DNA from: Pseudomonas entomophila
GTDB lineage: Bacteria; Pseudomonadota; Gammaproteobacteria; Pseudomonadales; Pseudomonadaceae
Assembly: GCF_029193575.1 (NCBI RefSeq)
Contig: NZ_JARGCS010000012.1
Span: 124,001-188,000, forward strand
DNA length: 64,000 nucleotides
Direction of reading: 5' to 3'
Positions 45,922 to 56,092 of the stretch are shown here, one piece after another (the stretch's first letter is position 1; each line of letters opens with the position of its first letter). The position numbers and the translations under genes were made by a program. The notes beneath the pieces were generated by a model. It searched no databases. It was not told the DNA's origin and saw only the letters and a program-made list of their open reading frames with translations.

Positions 45922-47934
45922 ATGAAGCTGCTGCTCCATCCGGCCATCGCACTGATGAACCGCCTGAGCTTCGGCCTGAAGTTCAGCCTGATCAGTGTCC
46001 TGTTCTTCCTGCCCATGCTGGTCACCAGCTTCTACCTTGTACGCGACGCCTATCGCCAGTTCCACGCCACCGGCGTCGAGCTGCACGGCCTCGGCCCCCT
46101 GGCCGACAGCCTGGCCCTGCGCGGCGACCTCGAAAGCCTCGGCAACCTTTTGCAGATCAACGCCGTGCTTGGCCAGTCGGGCCAGGCCGGCGACCTCGAG
46201 GCGCGCATCGGTGCGCTGCAGGACAAGGTCCAGGCCCAACTGCAACGCTTGCAAAGCACCGATTCGCAGCTCGAAGCCAAGCGCGTCGAACTGGCCGAGG
46301 CCTTCGCGCTGGCGCGCGGTGAATCCTCGCTGCAGAACAAGGCCGCGCTGTTCGACAAGCTGCTGGCCCAGGCCCAGGTGTTGGGCAAGCTGGTCGCCAG
46401 CCAGTCCGGCCTCACCCAAGACAGCCAGGCCTCGATACGCCAGCTCAGCGAACTGCTGGGCAGTGCCACCGGGCAGGTTACCCAGGTGCTCGGCGAGGGT
46501 CGTGCCCAGGGCGCCATCGCCTTGGGCCGCGGCTTCATCGACTCCGCCGGCAGCGCCCGTTTCGAAGACCTGCTGCAGCGCCTGGAGCGACTCTCCGCCG
46601 ACTACGCCCTGCGTCTGGACGACGCCCTGGCCGCAGACGCCGCCGCCAAGGCCAGCCTGAACGGCGCGGCGCAGGCCAGCCAGGCGACGGTCAAGCAGGC
46701 GGCGACGCTGTTCGAGGACCAGGTGGTGGTCGCCGAAAGCCTCGACGCCCCGTGGTTGGCGTTCTATGAGCAGGTCAGCGGGTTGATGGCCCAGACCTAC
46801 CAGTTCAACGATGCCGTCATCGGCCACCTGCAACTGCAATTGCAGGAGCGCCTGGCCGAGCACCGCCTGCGTACCATCGCCCTGGTCGCCGCTTTGGCGG
46901 CGGTGTTCGTGCTGATCGTCTACCTCTACAGCGGCTTCTACGTCTCCACCCGGGAAACCTTGCGCAACCTGGGGGCGGCGATGGACAAGGTCGCGGGCGG
47001 CGACATGACCGTCAGCTTCCAGGCCCGCAGCCAGGATGAGCTGGGCGAACTGGGCAGGGGCTTCAACGAGACCGTGCGGCGCATTCGCGGGCTGATCGAA
47101 CAGGTCGGCCACACCGTTGCCAGCGTCGAGGACCAGGCCGGCCAGGTGCTGGCGGTGTCGGCACGCAGCAACCAGGCGGTCAGCGGCCAGCGCGAGCAGA
47201 TCGAGCAGGTGGCCACGGCGATGAACCAGATGAGCGCCACTGCCCTGGAAGTGGCGCGCAGTGCGGCGCTGGCCGCCGACGGTGCGCAACAGGTCAACCG
47301 CGAGAGTGCCAATGGCCGGGGCCTGGTGGAGCACCAGCAGGACAGCATCGCCCGCCTGGCCGGGGAAATCGACCAGACCGTCTCGGCCATCGACCAGCTG
47401 GCCAGCGACAGCCAGTCCATCGGGCGGGTGCTGGAGGTGATCCGCAGCATCGCCGAGCAAACCAACCTGTTGGCGCTCAACGCCGCCATCGAGGCGGCCC
47501 GGGCCGGCGAGCAGGGGCGGGGGTTCGCCGTGGTGGCTGACGAGGTGCGCACCCTGGCGCGGCGCACCCAGGACTCCACCGAGGAAATCGCCCAGATGAT
47601 CCAGCGTTTGCAGGAAGGCGTCGGCGCGGCGGTGCGGGCCATGGGCAGCAGCCACCAGATGGCCGCCGGCACGGTGGACGAGGCGCGCCAGGTGCAGCAG
47701 GCGTTGGCCAACATCCTCGGCGCGGTGGGCGGGATCGTCGAGCAGAACCAGCAGATCGCCGCCGCCGTCGAGCAGCAGACCGCCGTGGCCCACGACATCG
47801 ACCAGAACATCGTGGCGATCAACCGTGCGGCCCAGGACACCACCGAGGGCGCTTGCCAGACCGAGGATGCCAGCCGGGCGTTGTCGGCGCAGGTGATGGA
47901 GTTGAAGCGGTTGATCGGAGCATTCCGGGTATAG
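45922..47934 (+). CDS. Methyl-accepting chemotaxis protein with helical periplasmic sensor
   Basis: The 670-residue chemoreceptor has a first membrane helix at about 22-42, a long all-helical periplasmic domain (about 45-310) and a second membrane helix at about 316-336. A HAMP domain and the signalling hairpin follow, with the tip [20 protein letters not shown] near 512-531. The periplasmic region is about 265 residues of coiled helices, the size expected for the helical bimodular (HBM) class, which binds organic acids in P. putida McpS. That class call is tentative. An exceptionally strong ribosome-binding site, AAGGAGGTGA, precedes the start. Confidence 0.92.
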   Translation: MKLLLHPAIALMNRLSFGLKFSLISVLFFLPMLVTSFYLVRDAYRQFHATGVELHGLGPLADSLALRGDLESLGNLLQINAVLGQSGQAGDLEARIGALQDKVQAQLQRLQSTDSQLEAKRVELAEAFALARGESSLQNKAALFDKLLAQAQVLGKLVASQSGLTQDSQASIRQLSELLGSATGQVTQVLGEGRAQGAIALGRGFIDSAGSARFEDLLQRLERLSADYALRLDDALAADAAAKASLNGAAQASQATVKQAATLFEDQVVVAESLDAPWLAFYEQVSGLMAQTYQFNDAVIGHLQLQLQERLAEHRLRTIALVAALAAVFVLIVYLYSGFYVSTRETLRNLGAAMDKVAGGDMTVSFQARSQDELGELGRGFNETVRRIRGLIEQVGHTVASVEDQAGQVLAVSARSNQAVSGQREQIEQVATAMNQMSATALEVARSAALAADGAQQVNRESANGRGLVEHQQDSIARLAGEIDQTVSAIDQLASDSQSIGRVLEVIRSIAEQTNLLALNAAIEAARAGEQGRGFAVVADEVRTLARRTQDSTEEIAQMIQRLQEGVGAAVRAMGSSHQMAAGTVDEARQVQQALANILGAVGGIVEQNQQIAAAVEQQTAVAHDIDQNIVAINRAAQDTTEGACQTEDASRALSAQVMELKRLIGAFRV

Positions 47935-47954
47935 CTACGAGCTTCGAGCTGCAA

Positions 47955-47987
47955 GAAAGGGCAGGCCGCATGCAGACGGCCTTTTCT
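47955..47987. terminator. Probable bidirectional terminator between the chemoreceptor and tatD
   Basis: A 6-bp stem AGGCCG / CGGCCT (47963-47968 with 47977-47982) has an A-rich left flank and a TTTCT right flank. It lies between two convergent genes. Confidence 0.55.
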
Positions 47988-47999
47988 CGTAGCTCGCAG

Positions 48000-48776
48000 C
48001 TACCAGCCAAACACCTCGCAGGCATTGCGGCTGCTCACCTCGGCCAACACCCCCACCTCGACCCCTATCACCCCGGCCAGCGCCTCGGCGATTTCCGGCA
48101 GGTGCTCGGGGCTGTTTCTCACCCCGGGGAACATCACCGGCGCCATGTCCGGCGCATCGGTCTCCAGCACCATGCTCTCCAGCGGCAAACGCGGCAGGGT
48201 CTTGCGCAGGCGTAGCGCCTGCGGCCAGGTCGCCGCCCCGCCGAGCCCCAGTCGAAAGCCCAGCTTGATGTACTCACGCGCCTCTTCGTAACTGCCCGCG
48301 AAGGCGTGGATTATCCCCCCACGCACCGGCTTGTAGCGCTTGAGCGTGGCGATCACCTGGGCATGGCTGCGGCGCACGTGCAGCAGCGATGGCAGCTCGA
48401 AGTCGCAGGCCATTTGCAGTTGCGCCTCGAACAGCGCCTGCTGACGCTGCTTGTCCAGTTCCGGCAAGTAGTAATCCAGCCCGAACTCGCCCACTGCGCA
48501 CAGCCGCGGGTCACCGCGCAGGCGCTCCAGCCACTGGCGCAACTGCGCCAGGTGTTCGGGACGGTGCTGCTCGAGGTACACCGGGTGCAGGCCCAACGCC
48601 GCCGGCAGGCGCTCATCGGCACAGGCCAAGTCCCACACCCGCTGCCAATTGTCCTGATACACCCCCAGCACCACCATGCGCGCCACCCCGCGCGCCGTCG
48701 CGTTGGCCAGCAGGCGCTCGCGGTCGGCGTCGAAGTCGGGGAAGTCGAGGTGGGTGTGGGTGTCGATCAGGCGCAT
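48000..48776 (-). CDS. TatD-family metal-dependent hydrolase / DNase
   Basis: The 258-residue amidohydrolase-fold protein has the first metal pair in IDTHTHLDF (His7, His9), the bridging Glu in VGEFGLDYY, further His in LLHVRRSH and IIHAFAG, and the final Asp in LETDAPDM. These are the full TatD ligands. Family members act as Mg2+-dependent 3'-5' exonucleases, although the substrate of this paralogue is unknown. It lies two bases after the cra stop codon on the same strand, so the two are co-transcribed. Confidence 0.9.
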   Translation of the reverse strand: MRLIDTHTHLDFPDFDADRERLLANATARGVARMVVLGVYQDNWQRVWDLACADERLPAALGLHPVYLEQHRPEHLAQLRQWLERLRGDPRLCAVGEFGLDYYLPELDKQRQQALFEAQLQMACDFELPSLLHVRRSHAQVIATLKRYKPVRGGIIHAFAGSYEEAREYIKLGFRLGLGGAATWPQALRLRKTLPRLPLESMVLETDAPDMAPVMFPGVRNSPEHLPEIAEALAGVIGVEVGVLAEVSSRNACEVFGW

Positions 48777-48778
48777 GG

Positions 48779-49771
48779 TCAGGCTGTGATGCGCTGCTTG
48801 AAGGTGCGCGCCACCGGGTGCACGCCGGGCTGGTAGCGTTTCTCCTCGATCGCGGCCAGGGCCAGCTCCAGGGCGGTGGCGGCGATCAGGCCGTGCTGCT
48901 GGGCCATGGCGTTGACCGGCAGCGGCAGGAAGTCCAGCAACTGGTTGTCGCCGAAGGTGCCCAGTTGCATCTGGCGCGCGTCGTTGGGGCGCGCCTGCAA
49001 CGTGTCGAACACTCCTTGCAGCAGCACGTAGGAGGTGGTCACCAGGGCATCGGGCAGGCCGCCCAGTTCATCGATCAACAGCGCCATCAGGTGCTGGCCG
49101 CATTCGCGACTGAAGGCCTCGCCCTGGTAGCGGCGTACCTCGCCGTCGAAGTGTTGCAGGGCCTCGTCGAAGCCCCCGGCGCGGGCCTGGCTCACCGACA
49201 GCTCCGGGCGTGCGCCGATCAGGGCGATGCTGCGCGGGTGGGTCTTCAGCAGGCTGTCGGCCAACTGGCGGCTGGCGTTGCGGTCGTCGCTGATCACCGA
49301 GCAGAAGTGCGTGGGGTCCAGGCGACGGTCGATGGCGATCACCGGCAGGCCCTTGGCTTGCAGCTCGCGGTAGCTGTCGTCTTCCGCCGGCAGGCAACTG
49401 GCGACGAACAGCGCATCGCAACGGCGGGCGCGGAACAGCTGCTGTAATTGGCGCTCGCTGTCCGGCCGGTCGTCGCTGCTGGCGATCAGCAATTGATAGC
49501 CACGGGCGCGGGCGCCTTGTTCGAGCTGCTTGGCGATGCGCGCGTAGCTGGGGTTTTCCAGGTCTGGGAGGATGAAACCGAGGGTGCGGGTGTGGCGGCT
49601 GCGCAGGCCGGCGGCCTGGGGGTTGGGCGTGAAGCCGTGGGCGTCGACCACCGCGCGCACGCGCTCGACGGTGCTGCTGCTGATGCGCTGCTGTTCGGCC
49701 TTGCCATTGATGACGTAGCTGGCGGTGGTGACGGACACACCGGCCAGACGGGCGATATCGCTGAGTTTCAC
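48779..49771 (-). CDS. cra: Fructose regulator Cra/FruR, LacI family
   Basis: The 330-residue repressor has an N-terminal LacI helix-turn-helix (MKLSDIARLAGVSVTTASYV) with the hinge helix PNPQAAGLRSR, and a periplasmic-binding-protein-like effector domain (about 60-330). In P. putida Cra responds to fructose-1-phosphate and represses fruBKA. It is divergent from fruB, and a matching operator lies in the shared promoter region at 49928-49939. It is co-transcribed with tatD, two bases downstream. Confidence 0.95.
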   Translation of the reverse strand: MKLSDIARLAGVSVTTASYVINGKAEQQRISSSTVERVRAVVDAHGFTPNPQAAGLRSRHTRTLGFILPDLENPSYARIAKQLEQGARARGYQLLIASSDDRPDSERQLQQLFRARRCDALFVASCLPAEDDSYRELQAKGLPVIAIDRRLDPTHFCSVISDDRNASRQLADSLLKTHPRSIALIGARPELSVSQARAGGFDEALQHFDGEVRRYQGEAFSRECGQHLMALLIDELGGLPDALVTTSYVLLQGVFDTLQARPNDARQMQLGTFGDNQLLDFLPLPVNAMAQQHGLIAATALELALAAIEEKRYQPGVHPVARTFKQRITA

Positions 49772-49927
49772 CGAGTTTTCCTTGTTATTACCGGGTGGGC
49801 TGCAATGCCTGACCGCGTAGTGTCGCGCAAAATTGTGTGCAAGAGCAGGCGACTATTGTCGCAATTGTCCGACAAAATGGGGCTTTTTCCGCGGCAGATT
49901 ATCGAGTAACGTGGCCGTCTGGTCAGA

Positions 49928-49939
49928 TTAAACGTTTCA
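49928..49939. promoter_or_regulatory. Cra operator in the cra-fruB intergenic region
   Basis: TTAAACGTTTCA matches the operator described for Cra upstream of P. putida fruB. It lies 121 bases before the fruB start and 157 bases from the cra start. A TTGACA hexamer follows at 49949-49954 and may be the -35 box of the fru promoter. F1P from the PTS would release Cra. Confidence 0.82.
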
Positions 49940-50059
49940 GCAGCGGTTTTGACATCGATTTTGGCGGACAGAGCCGGTGTTGTCCGCGATGAAAAAAGAC
50001 GCTGAATTACACAACAATAACCTCAGCGCCCGCTCTGGGCACTGCAAAAGGAGAAGGTC

Positions 50060-52912
50060 ATGCTGGAGCTCGCCAAGGAGCAGATCGCCATGGGCCAGGT
50101 GGCCGCCGACAAAGAAGAGGCGCTGCGCCTGCTGGCACAGCGGCTGGTGGTCGACGGCCTGGTCGCCGAGGGTTACCTCGCCGGGTTGCAGGCCCGCGAG
50201 GCGCAAGGCTCGACCTTCCTTGGCCAAGGCATCGCCATCCCGCATGGCACCCCCGAGACCCGCGAGCTGGTGCATGCCACCGGCGTGCGCCTGTTGCAGT
50301 TCCCCGAGGGCGTGGACTGGGGCGATGGCCACATCGTCTACCTGGCCATCGGCATTGCCGCCCGTTCCGACGAGCACCTGCGCCTCCTGCAATTGCTGAC
50401 CCGCGCCCTCGGTGAGACCGACCTGGCCGAGGCCCTGCGCCGTGCCGGCTCCGCCGAGGCGTTGCTCAAGCTGTTGCAGGGCGCGCCACGCGAGCTGGAG
50501 CTGGACGCCCAACTGATCGGCCTGAACCTGCCCGCCGAAGACTTCGACGAACTGGCCTGGCGCGGCGCGCGCCTGTTGCAGCGCGGCGGTTGTGTCGACA
50601 GCGGCTTCGCCGCCCTGCTGCAACAAGCCGAGCCGCTGCCGTTGGGGGAGGGCCTGTGGTGGTTGCACAGCGAGCGCGATGTGCGCCAGCCTGGCCTGGC
50701 CTTCGTCACCCCTCGGCAGCCCTTGCGCCACCGCGACCAACCGCTCAATGGCCTGTTCTGCCTGGCCAGCCTGGGCGCCGCCCACCAGGCGCTGCTCGAA
50801 CGTCTGTGCCAGGTGTTGATCGAAGGCCGCGGCCAGACCCTGTACCAGGCCACCAGCAGCCGTGACGTGTTGCAGCTGCTGGGCGGCGAAGCACCGGTCG
50901 ACTGGCCCGGCGCGCGCATCGCGCTGGCCAACCCCCATGGCCTGCATGCGCGCCCGGCCAAGGTGCTGGCGCAGTTGGCCAAGGGCTTCGAAGGCGAGAT
51001 CCGCGTGCGCGTGGCCGACAGCGGCCAGCCGGCGGTGTCGGTGAAAAGCCTGAGCAAGCTGCTGAGCCTCGGTGCGCGGCGCGGCCAGGTGCTGGAGCTG
51101 CTCGCCGAACCCAGCATCGCCAGCGACGCCTTGCCGGTGCTGCTGGCCGCTATCGAACAAGGCCTGGGCGAGGACGTCGAGCCGCTGCCCGCAGTACCGC
51201 TGCCAGCCCTGGCGACCGCCGAGCAGCCGCAGCAAGCGCCCGCACCCGGCAGCCAGGTCCAGGGCGTCGGCGCCTCGCCAGGCATCGCCAGTGGGCCGGC
51301 CCACGTGCGCGTCGAGCGCCCCATCGACTACCCCCTGCGCGGCGAGTCGCCGGCTCAGGAGCGCCTGAAACTGCGTCATGCGCTGGACGCCGTGGCTGCC
51401 GATTTGCAGGCCCAGGTGCAGCGCAGTGACAAGGCCATCGGCGAAATCTTCGTCACCCACCAGGAAATGCTCGCCGACCCGGCCCTGACCGACGACGTCG
51501 AGCAGCGCCTGGCCCTGGGCGAAAGCGCCGCCGCCGCGTGGATGACGGTGATCGACGCCGCCGCTCGCCAGCAGGAGGCGCTGCACGATGCCTTGCTCGC
51601 CGAGCGCGCCGCCGACCTGCGCGACGTTGGCCGCCGCGTGTTGGCGCAGTTGTGCGGCATCGTCGAGCAGGACGAGCCACAGACGCCCTACGTGCTGGTG
51701 ATGGCCGAAGTCGGCCCGTCCGATGTCGCCCGCCTGGACCCGGCGCGGGTCGCCGGCATCGTCACCGCCCATGGCGGTGCCACGGCGCACAGCGCCATCG
51801 TCGCCCGTGCCCTGGGCATCCCGGCGGTGGTCGGTGCGGGCGCGGCGATCCTGCTGCTCGAACCCGGCACGCCGCTGCTGCTCGATGGCCAGCGCGGCAA
51901 GGTCAGCGTGGCCCCGCCCGCCGATGAGCTGCAACGCGCCCTGGCCGAACGCGCCCTGCGCGAGCAGCGCTTGCAAGCCGCCTGGGCCAACCGTCACGAA
52001 CCGGCGCTGACCCGCGACGGCCATGCCGTGGAAGTGTTCGCCAACATCGGCGAAAGCACCGGCATCGACAAGGTGGTGGAGCAGGGCGCCGAAGGCATTG
52101 GCCTGCTGCGCACCGAGCTGATCTTCATGGCCCACCCGCAACTGCCCGACGTCGCCACCCAGGAGGCCGAATACCGCCGCGTGCTCGACGGCCTCGGCGG
52201 GCGCCCGCTGGTGGTCCGCACCCTCGACGTCGGTGGCGACAAGCCACTGCCCTATTGGCCGATCGCGGCTGAAGACAACCCGTTCCTCGGTGTGCGTGGC
52301 GTGCGCCTGACCCTGCAACGTCCGCAGGTGCTCGAAGACCAGGTGCGCGCCCTGTTGCGCGCGGCGGACAACCGGCCGCTGCGCATCATGTTCCCGATGG
52401 TCGGCCAGGTGCACGAATGGCGCGCCGCCAAGGCCGTGGTCGAACGCCTGCGCGCCGAGATCCCGGTCGCCGACCTGCAGGTCGGCATCATGGTCGAAGT
52501 GCCGTCGGCCGCCCTGCTGGCGCCGCAACTGGCCCGCGAAGTGGATTTCTTCAGCATCGGCACCAACGACCTCACCCAGTACACCCTGGCCATCGACCGT
52601 GGCCACCCGAGCCTGTCGGCCCAGGCCGATGGCCTGCACCCGGCGGTGCTGGCGCTGATCGACATGACCGTGCGCGCGGCCCACGCCGAGGGCAAGTGGG
52701 TCGGCGTGTGCGGTGAGTTGGCCGCCGACCCGCAGGCGGTCGCGGTGCTGCTGGGGCTGGAGGTCGACGAACTGAGCGTCGCCGCCCGCAGCGTCGCCGA
52801 AGTCAAGGCCCTGGTGCGCCAGGCCGATCACCCGACGGCCCGCGCCCTGGCGCGCGAGGCCCTGCGACAAGACAGCGCCGAAGCGGTACGGGCGCTGGTG
52901 GAGCGTTACTGA
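50060..52912 (+). CDS. fruB: Fructose PTS multiphosphoryl transfer protein (EIIA-HPr-EI)
   Basis: The 950-residue cytoplasmic protein fuses three PTS modules. EIIA-Fru (about 1-145) has phospho-His62 in IPHGTPE. HPr (about 285-375) has His296 in PHGLHARPA. Enzyme I (about 395-950) has His577 in GGATAHSAI and the PEP-site Cys884 in GVCGELA. It takes phosphate from PEP and passes it to FruA. This fused FruB is the only sugar-type EI/HPr source known for P. putida. AGGAGAAGG precedes the start. One base separates its stop from the fruK start. Confidence 0.97.
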   Translation: MLELAKEQIAMGQVAADKEEALRLLAQRLVVDGLVAEGYLAGLQAREAQGSTFLGQGIAIPHGTPETRELVHATGVRLLQFPEGVDWGDGHIVYLAIGIAARSDEHLRLLQLLTRALGETDLAEALRRAGSAEALLKLLQGAPRELELDAQLIGLNLPAEDFDELAWRGARLLQRGGCVDSGFAALLQQAEPLPLGEGLWWLHSERDVRQPGLAFVTPRQPLRHRDQPLNGLFCLASLGAAHQALLERLCQVLIEGRGQTLYQATSSRDVLQLLGGEAPVDWPGARIALANPHGLHARPAKVLAQLAKGFEGEIRVRVADSGQPAVSVKSLSKLLSLGARRGQVLELLAEPSIASDALPVLLAAIEQGLGEDVEPLPAVPLPALATAEQPQQAPAPGSQVQGVGASPGIASGPAHVRVERPIDYPLRGESPAQERLKLRHALDAVAADLQAQVQRSDKAIGEIFVTHQEMLADPALTDDVEQRLALGESAAAAWMTVIDAAARQQEALHDALLAERAADLRDVGRRVLAQLCGIVEQDEPQTPYVLVMAEVGPSDVARLDPARVAGIVTAHGGATAHSAIVARALGIPAVVGAGAAILLLEPGTPLLLDGQRGKVSVAPPADELQRALAERALREQRLQAAWANRHEPALTRDGHAVEVFANIGESTGIDKVVEQGAEGIGLLRTELIFMAHPQLPDVATQEAEYRRVLDGLGGRPLVVRTLDVGGDKPLPYWPIAAEDNPFLGVRGVRLTLQRPQVLEDQVRALLRAADNRPLRIMFPMVGQVHEWRAAKAVVERLRAEIPVADLQVGIMVEVPSAALLAPQLAREVDFFSIGTNDLTQYTLAIDRGHPSLSAQADGLHPAVLALIDMTVRAAHAEGKWVGVCGELAADPQAVAVLLGLEVDELSVAARSVAEVKALVRQADHPTARALAREALRQDSAEAVRALVERY

Positions 52913-52913
52913 A

Positions 52914-53846
52914 ATGGCCAAGATCCTCACCCTGACCCTCAACCCGGCGCTGGACCTCACCCTGAGCCTCGACCACCTGCGTGCCGGTCAGGTCAACCGT
53001 GCCCAGGCGCAGCACAGCCATGCCGCCGGCAAGGGCCTGAACGTCGCCCAGGTACTGGCAGACCTGGGCCACAGCGTCAGCGTCGGCGGCTTTCTCGGCC
53101 GCGACAACCTGCTGCCGTTCGAGGCGTTGATCGCCCGGCGCGGGTTCGCCGACTGCTTCGTCCGCGTGCCGGGCGAGACCCGCACCAACCTCAAGCTGGT
53201 AGAGGCCGATGGCCGGGTCACCGACGTCAATGGGCAGGGCGCGCCCGTCGATGCCCAGGCGCAGATGGCCCTGCTCGCGCGCCTGGAGCAGGTGGCGGTC
53301 GGTCATGAGGTGGCCGTGGTGGCGGGCAGCCTGCCGCCGGGCGTGAGCCCGAGCTGGTTGCGTAAGCTGCTGCTGCAACTGAAAGCCCATGGCCTGAAGG
53401 TGGCCCTGGATACCAGCGGCGAAGCCCTGCGCGCGGGCCTTGAGAGCCAGCCGTGGTTGGTCAAGCCGAACACCGACGAGCTCAGCGAGGTGTTGGGTCG
53501 CCCCGTGCACAGCCTCGCTGAGCAGCGCGCCGCCGCCGAGCGCCTGCTGGCCAATGGCGTGGAGCATGTGGTGGTGTCCCAGGGCGAGCAGGGCGTGAGC
53601 TGGTTCACGCGCGGCCTGGCGCTGCATGCCCAGCCCCCGGCGGTGCAGGTGGCCAGCACCGTGGGCGCCGGCGACTCGCTGGTGGCCGGCATGGTCCACG
53701 GCTTGCTGCAGGCCGAGGCACCCGCGCGCACCCTCGGACGCGCCACGGCCATCGCCGCGCAGGCGGTGGCCCAGGTCGGTTTCGGTATCCGCGACCACCA
53801 GCAACTGGCGCGCCTCGAAGCCGCCGTGCACCTGACAGAACAATAA
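52914..53846 (+). CDS. fruK: 1-phosphofructokinase
   Basis: The 310-residue PfkB-family kinase phosphorylates fructose-1-phosphate to fructose-1,6-bisphosphate. Signature stretches are SHAAGKGLNVAQVLADLG near the N-terminus, VALDTSGEAL, KPNTDELSEVLG, and the ATP/base motif STVGAGDSLVAGMVHG near the C-terminus with the catalytic Asp. It is the middle gene of fruBKA, one base after fruB. By removing fructose-1-phosphate it also removes the Cra effector. Confidence 0.96.
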   Translation: MAKILTLTLNPALDLTLSLDHLRAGQVNRAQAQHSHAAGKGLNVAQVLADLGHSVSVGGFLGRDNLLPFEALIARRGFADCFVRVPGETRTNLKLVEADGRVTDVNGQGAPVDAQAQMALLARLEQVAVGHEVAVVAGSLPPGVSPSWLRKLLLQLKAHGLKVALDTSGEALRAGLESQPWLVKPNTDELSEVLGRPVHSLAEQRAAAERLLANGVEHVVVSQGEQGVSWFTRGLALHAQPPAVQVASTVGAGDSLVAGMVHGLLQAEAPARTLGRATAIAAQAVAQVGFGIRDHQQLARLEAAVHLTEQ

Positions 53847-53860
53847 CCAGAGGGCTGCAG

Positions 53861-55588
53861 ATGAACATTGCCATTGTCACCGCCTGCCCCAACGGCCAGG
53901 TATCGAGCGTGCTCAGCGCGCGCCTGCTGGCCGCCGCCGCCCAGCGCCGGGGCTGGGGCACCAGTGTCGAGGTGTGGGATGCCGAGCACCCCGAGCGGCG
54001 CCTGAGCGCGGCGCAGGTGGCCGAGGCCGACTGGGTGCTGGTGGTCAGCACCGGGCCGGTGGACCTCTCGCGTTTCGTCGGCAAGCGCGTCTACCAGAGC
54101 ACCCCGGCCCAGGCCCTGGCTGACCGTGAGGGCTTCCTCGACGAAGCGGCTGCCAAGGCCCAGGTATTGGACGCTGTGGTGGCCGAGGCCGCACCCGCGG
54201 GTGTAGTGAAGATCGTCGCGGTCACCGCCTGCCCCACGGGTGTCGCGCACACCTTCATGGCCGCCGAGGCTTTGCAGCAGGCGGCTGTGGCCCTGGGCTA
54301 CCAGCTCACCGTGGAAACCCAGGGCTCGGTCGGTGCGCGCAACCCGCTGTCGGCCGAGGCCATCGCGCAAGCCGACGTGGTGCTGCTGGCCGCCGATATC
54401 GAGGTGCCCACCGCGCGTTTCGCCGGCAAGCGCATTTATCGCTGCGGCACCGGCATCGCCCTCAAGCAGGCCCGCGCCACACTCGACAAGGCGCTGGTCG
54501 AAGGCACGCTGGAGCATGCCGGCAATGCCAGCCAGAATGCGCCGAAAACCGAGAAGGCCGGGGTCTACAAGCACCTGCTGACCGGGGTGTCGTTCATGTT
54601 GCCGATGGTGGTGGCCGGCGGCCTGTTGATCGCCTTGTCGTTCGTCTTCGGCATCGAGGCGTTCAAGGAGCCCGGCACCTTGCCGGCGGCGTTGATGCAG
54701 ATCGGTGGCGAGGCGGCGTTCAAGCTGATGGTTCCATTGCTGGCGGGCTATATCGCCTGGTCCATCGCCGACCGCCCAGGGCTTGCCCCCGGGATGATCG
54801 GCGGCTTGCTGGCCAGCACCCTTGGCGCTGGCTTCATCGGCGGCATCGTCGCCGGCTTTCTGGCCGGCTACAGCGCCAAGGCCATTGCCCGCTGGGCACG
54901 GCTGCCCAGCAGCCTGGAGGCGCTCAAGCCGATCCTGATCATCCCGTTGCTGGCCAGCCTGTTCACCGGACTGGTGATGATCTACGTGGTCGGCCAGCCG
55001 GTGGCGGCGATGCTCGCCGGGCTCACGCGCTTTCTCGACAGCATGGGCAGCACCAACGCCATCCTGCTCGGCCTGCTGCTGGGCGGCATGATGTGCGTCG
55101 ACCTCGGCGGGCCGATCAACAAGGCGGCCTATGCGTTCTCGGTGGGGCTGTTGGCGTCATCGAGCTACGCGCCGATGGCGGCGACCATGGCCGCCGGCAT
55201 GGTGCCGCCGATTGGCCTGGGCATCGCCAGCTTCCTGGCCCGGCGCAAGTTCGCCCAGAGCGAGCGCGAAGCGGGCAAGGCGGCCTTGGTGCTGGGGCTG
55301 TGCTTCATCTCGGAAGGGGCGATCCCGTTCGCCGCCAAGGACCCGTTGCGGGTGATCCCGGCGAGCATCGCCGGGGGCGCCTTGGCCGGTGCGCTGTCGA
55401 TGTACTTCGGCTGCAAGCTGATGGCGCCGCACGGTGGGTTGTTCGTGCTGCTGATCCCCAACGCGATCAACCATGCACTGCTGTACCTGCTGGCGATCCT
55501 GGCGGGGAGCCTGCTGACGGCGGTGGTGTACGCGCTGGTGAAGAAGGGCGAGCGGGTGGAATTGGCGGTGGCGCCGGTCAAGGGTTAG
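53861..55588 (+). CDS. fruA: Fructose-specific PTS permease EIIBC
   Basis: The 575-residue inner-membrane permease takes in fructose and releases fructose-1-phosphate. Two IIB-like domains come first. The N-terminal copy (about 1-100, VTACPNGQ) is degenerate; the second (about 115-215) has the phospho-Cys124 in VTACPTGVAHTF. The IIC membrane domain (about 235-570) follows, with many helices and the sugar-site region containing CFISEGAIPFAAKD. The duplicated IIB is usual in fructose permeases. It ends the fruBKA operon, with its stop overlapping the convergent DUF3820 gene. Confidence 0.96.
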   Translation: MNIAIVTACPNGQVSSVLSARLLAAAAQRRGWGTSVEVWDAEHPERRLSAAQVAEADWVLVVSTGPVDLSRFVGKRVYQSTPAQALADREGFLDEAAAKAQVLDAVVAEAAPAGVVKIVAVTACPTGVAHTFMAAEALQQAAVALGYQLTVETQGSVGARNPLSAEAIAQADVVLLAADIEVPTARFAGKRIYRCGTGIALKQARATLDKALVEGTLEHAGNASQNAPKTEKAGVYKHLLTGVSFMLPMVVAGGLLIALSFVFGIEAFKEPGTLPAALMQIGGEAAFKLMVPLLAGYIAWSIADRPGLAPGMIGGLLASTLGAGFIGGIVAGFLAGYSAKAIARWARLPSSLEALKPILIIPLLASLFTGLVMIYVVGQPVAAMLAGLTRFLDSMGSTNAILLGLLLGGMMCVDLGGPINKAAYAFSVGLLASSSYAPMAATMAAGMVPPIGLGIASFLARRKFAQSEREAGKAALVLGLCFISEGAIPFAAKDPLRVIPASIAGGALAGALSMYFGCKLMAPHGGLFVLLIPNAINHALLYLLAILAGSLLTAVVYALVKKGERVELAVAPVKG

Positions 55589-55809
55589 GCGCCACGTTGC
55601 TTGCGCCGCAGGGGGGCCAGCAGTTCCCCCAGCCCGTTGTGGTCGATCTCGTGCATCAAGGCCAGCAGGCCGCCCAGCTCACCGGCTGGGAAGCCCTTGC
55701 GGGCGAACCAGGCCAGGTAGTCGCCGGGCAGGTCGGCGATCACCCGGCCCTGGTATTTGCCGAAAGGCATAGAACGGGTGACCAACAGTTGCAGGGATTC
55801 GGGGTTCAT
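55585..55809 (-). CDS. DUF3820 family small protein
   Basis: The 74-residue protein has the compact DUF3820 signature MPFGKYQGRVIADLPGDYLA, then WFARKGFPAGELGGLLALM. The family is sometimes labelled quorum-sensing-regulated virulence factor on thin evidence; the fold resembles part of exonuclease-associated domains. The start is set at MNPESLQLL. The frame is open 49 codons further upstream but with Arg/Pro-rich, non-conserved sequence. The stop codon overlaps that of fruA by three bases. Confidence 0.8.
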   Translation of the reverse strand: MNPESLQLLVTRSMPFGKYQGRVIADLPGDYLAWFARKGFPAGELGGLLALMHEIDHNGLGELLAPLRRKQRGA

Positions 55810-56037
55810 CGAGATGGCCTGAGTGTGTGGGTGGGGGGACGATACCGGAATTTCGGGTGTCGGTGCGGGCGCTTTCGCGGGCAAGTCGGAGCGCCGCGAC
55901 AGGGCTCGAAATGACACCCCAGCCACTTGCAATCTGCACGACCCTGCAAGCGGCAATCATGCAGAACACCGCTTCCCCTCGCTTTCTGAATTAAAGTAAG
56001 TATCTGATTTATAAGGTTTTTAGTTCTATTGCATGGC

Positions 56038-56054
56038 TTGGCACAAACCCTGCT
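56038..56054 (+). promoter_or_regulatory. Sigma-54-type promoter candidate
   Basis: TTGGCACAAACCCTGCT fits the -24/-12 consensus TGGCAC-N5-TTGCW with one change (CTGC). The GG and GC pairs are 12 bases apart as required. It lies 38 bases upstream of the DUF2383 gene start. Confidence 0.45.
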
Positions 56055-56092
56055 CCCTTCGTAGGGACACCCACCTGCCAAGGAGTTCAGCC

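Noticed and set aside
49937..52960. Minus-strand open frame (about 1007 codons) opposite fruB
   Set aside because: Antisense of a certain gene; its apparent length reflects the high GC content at third positions.
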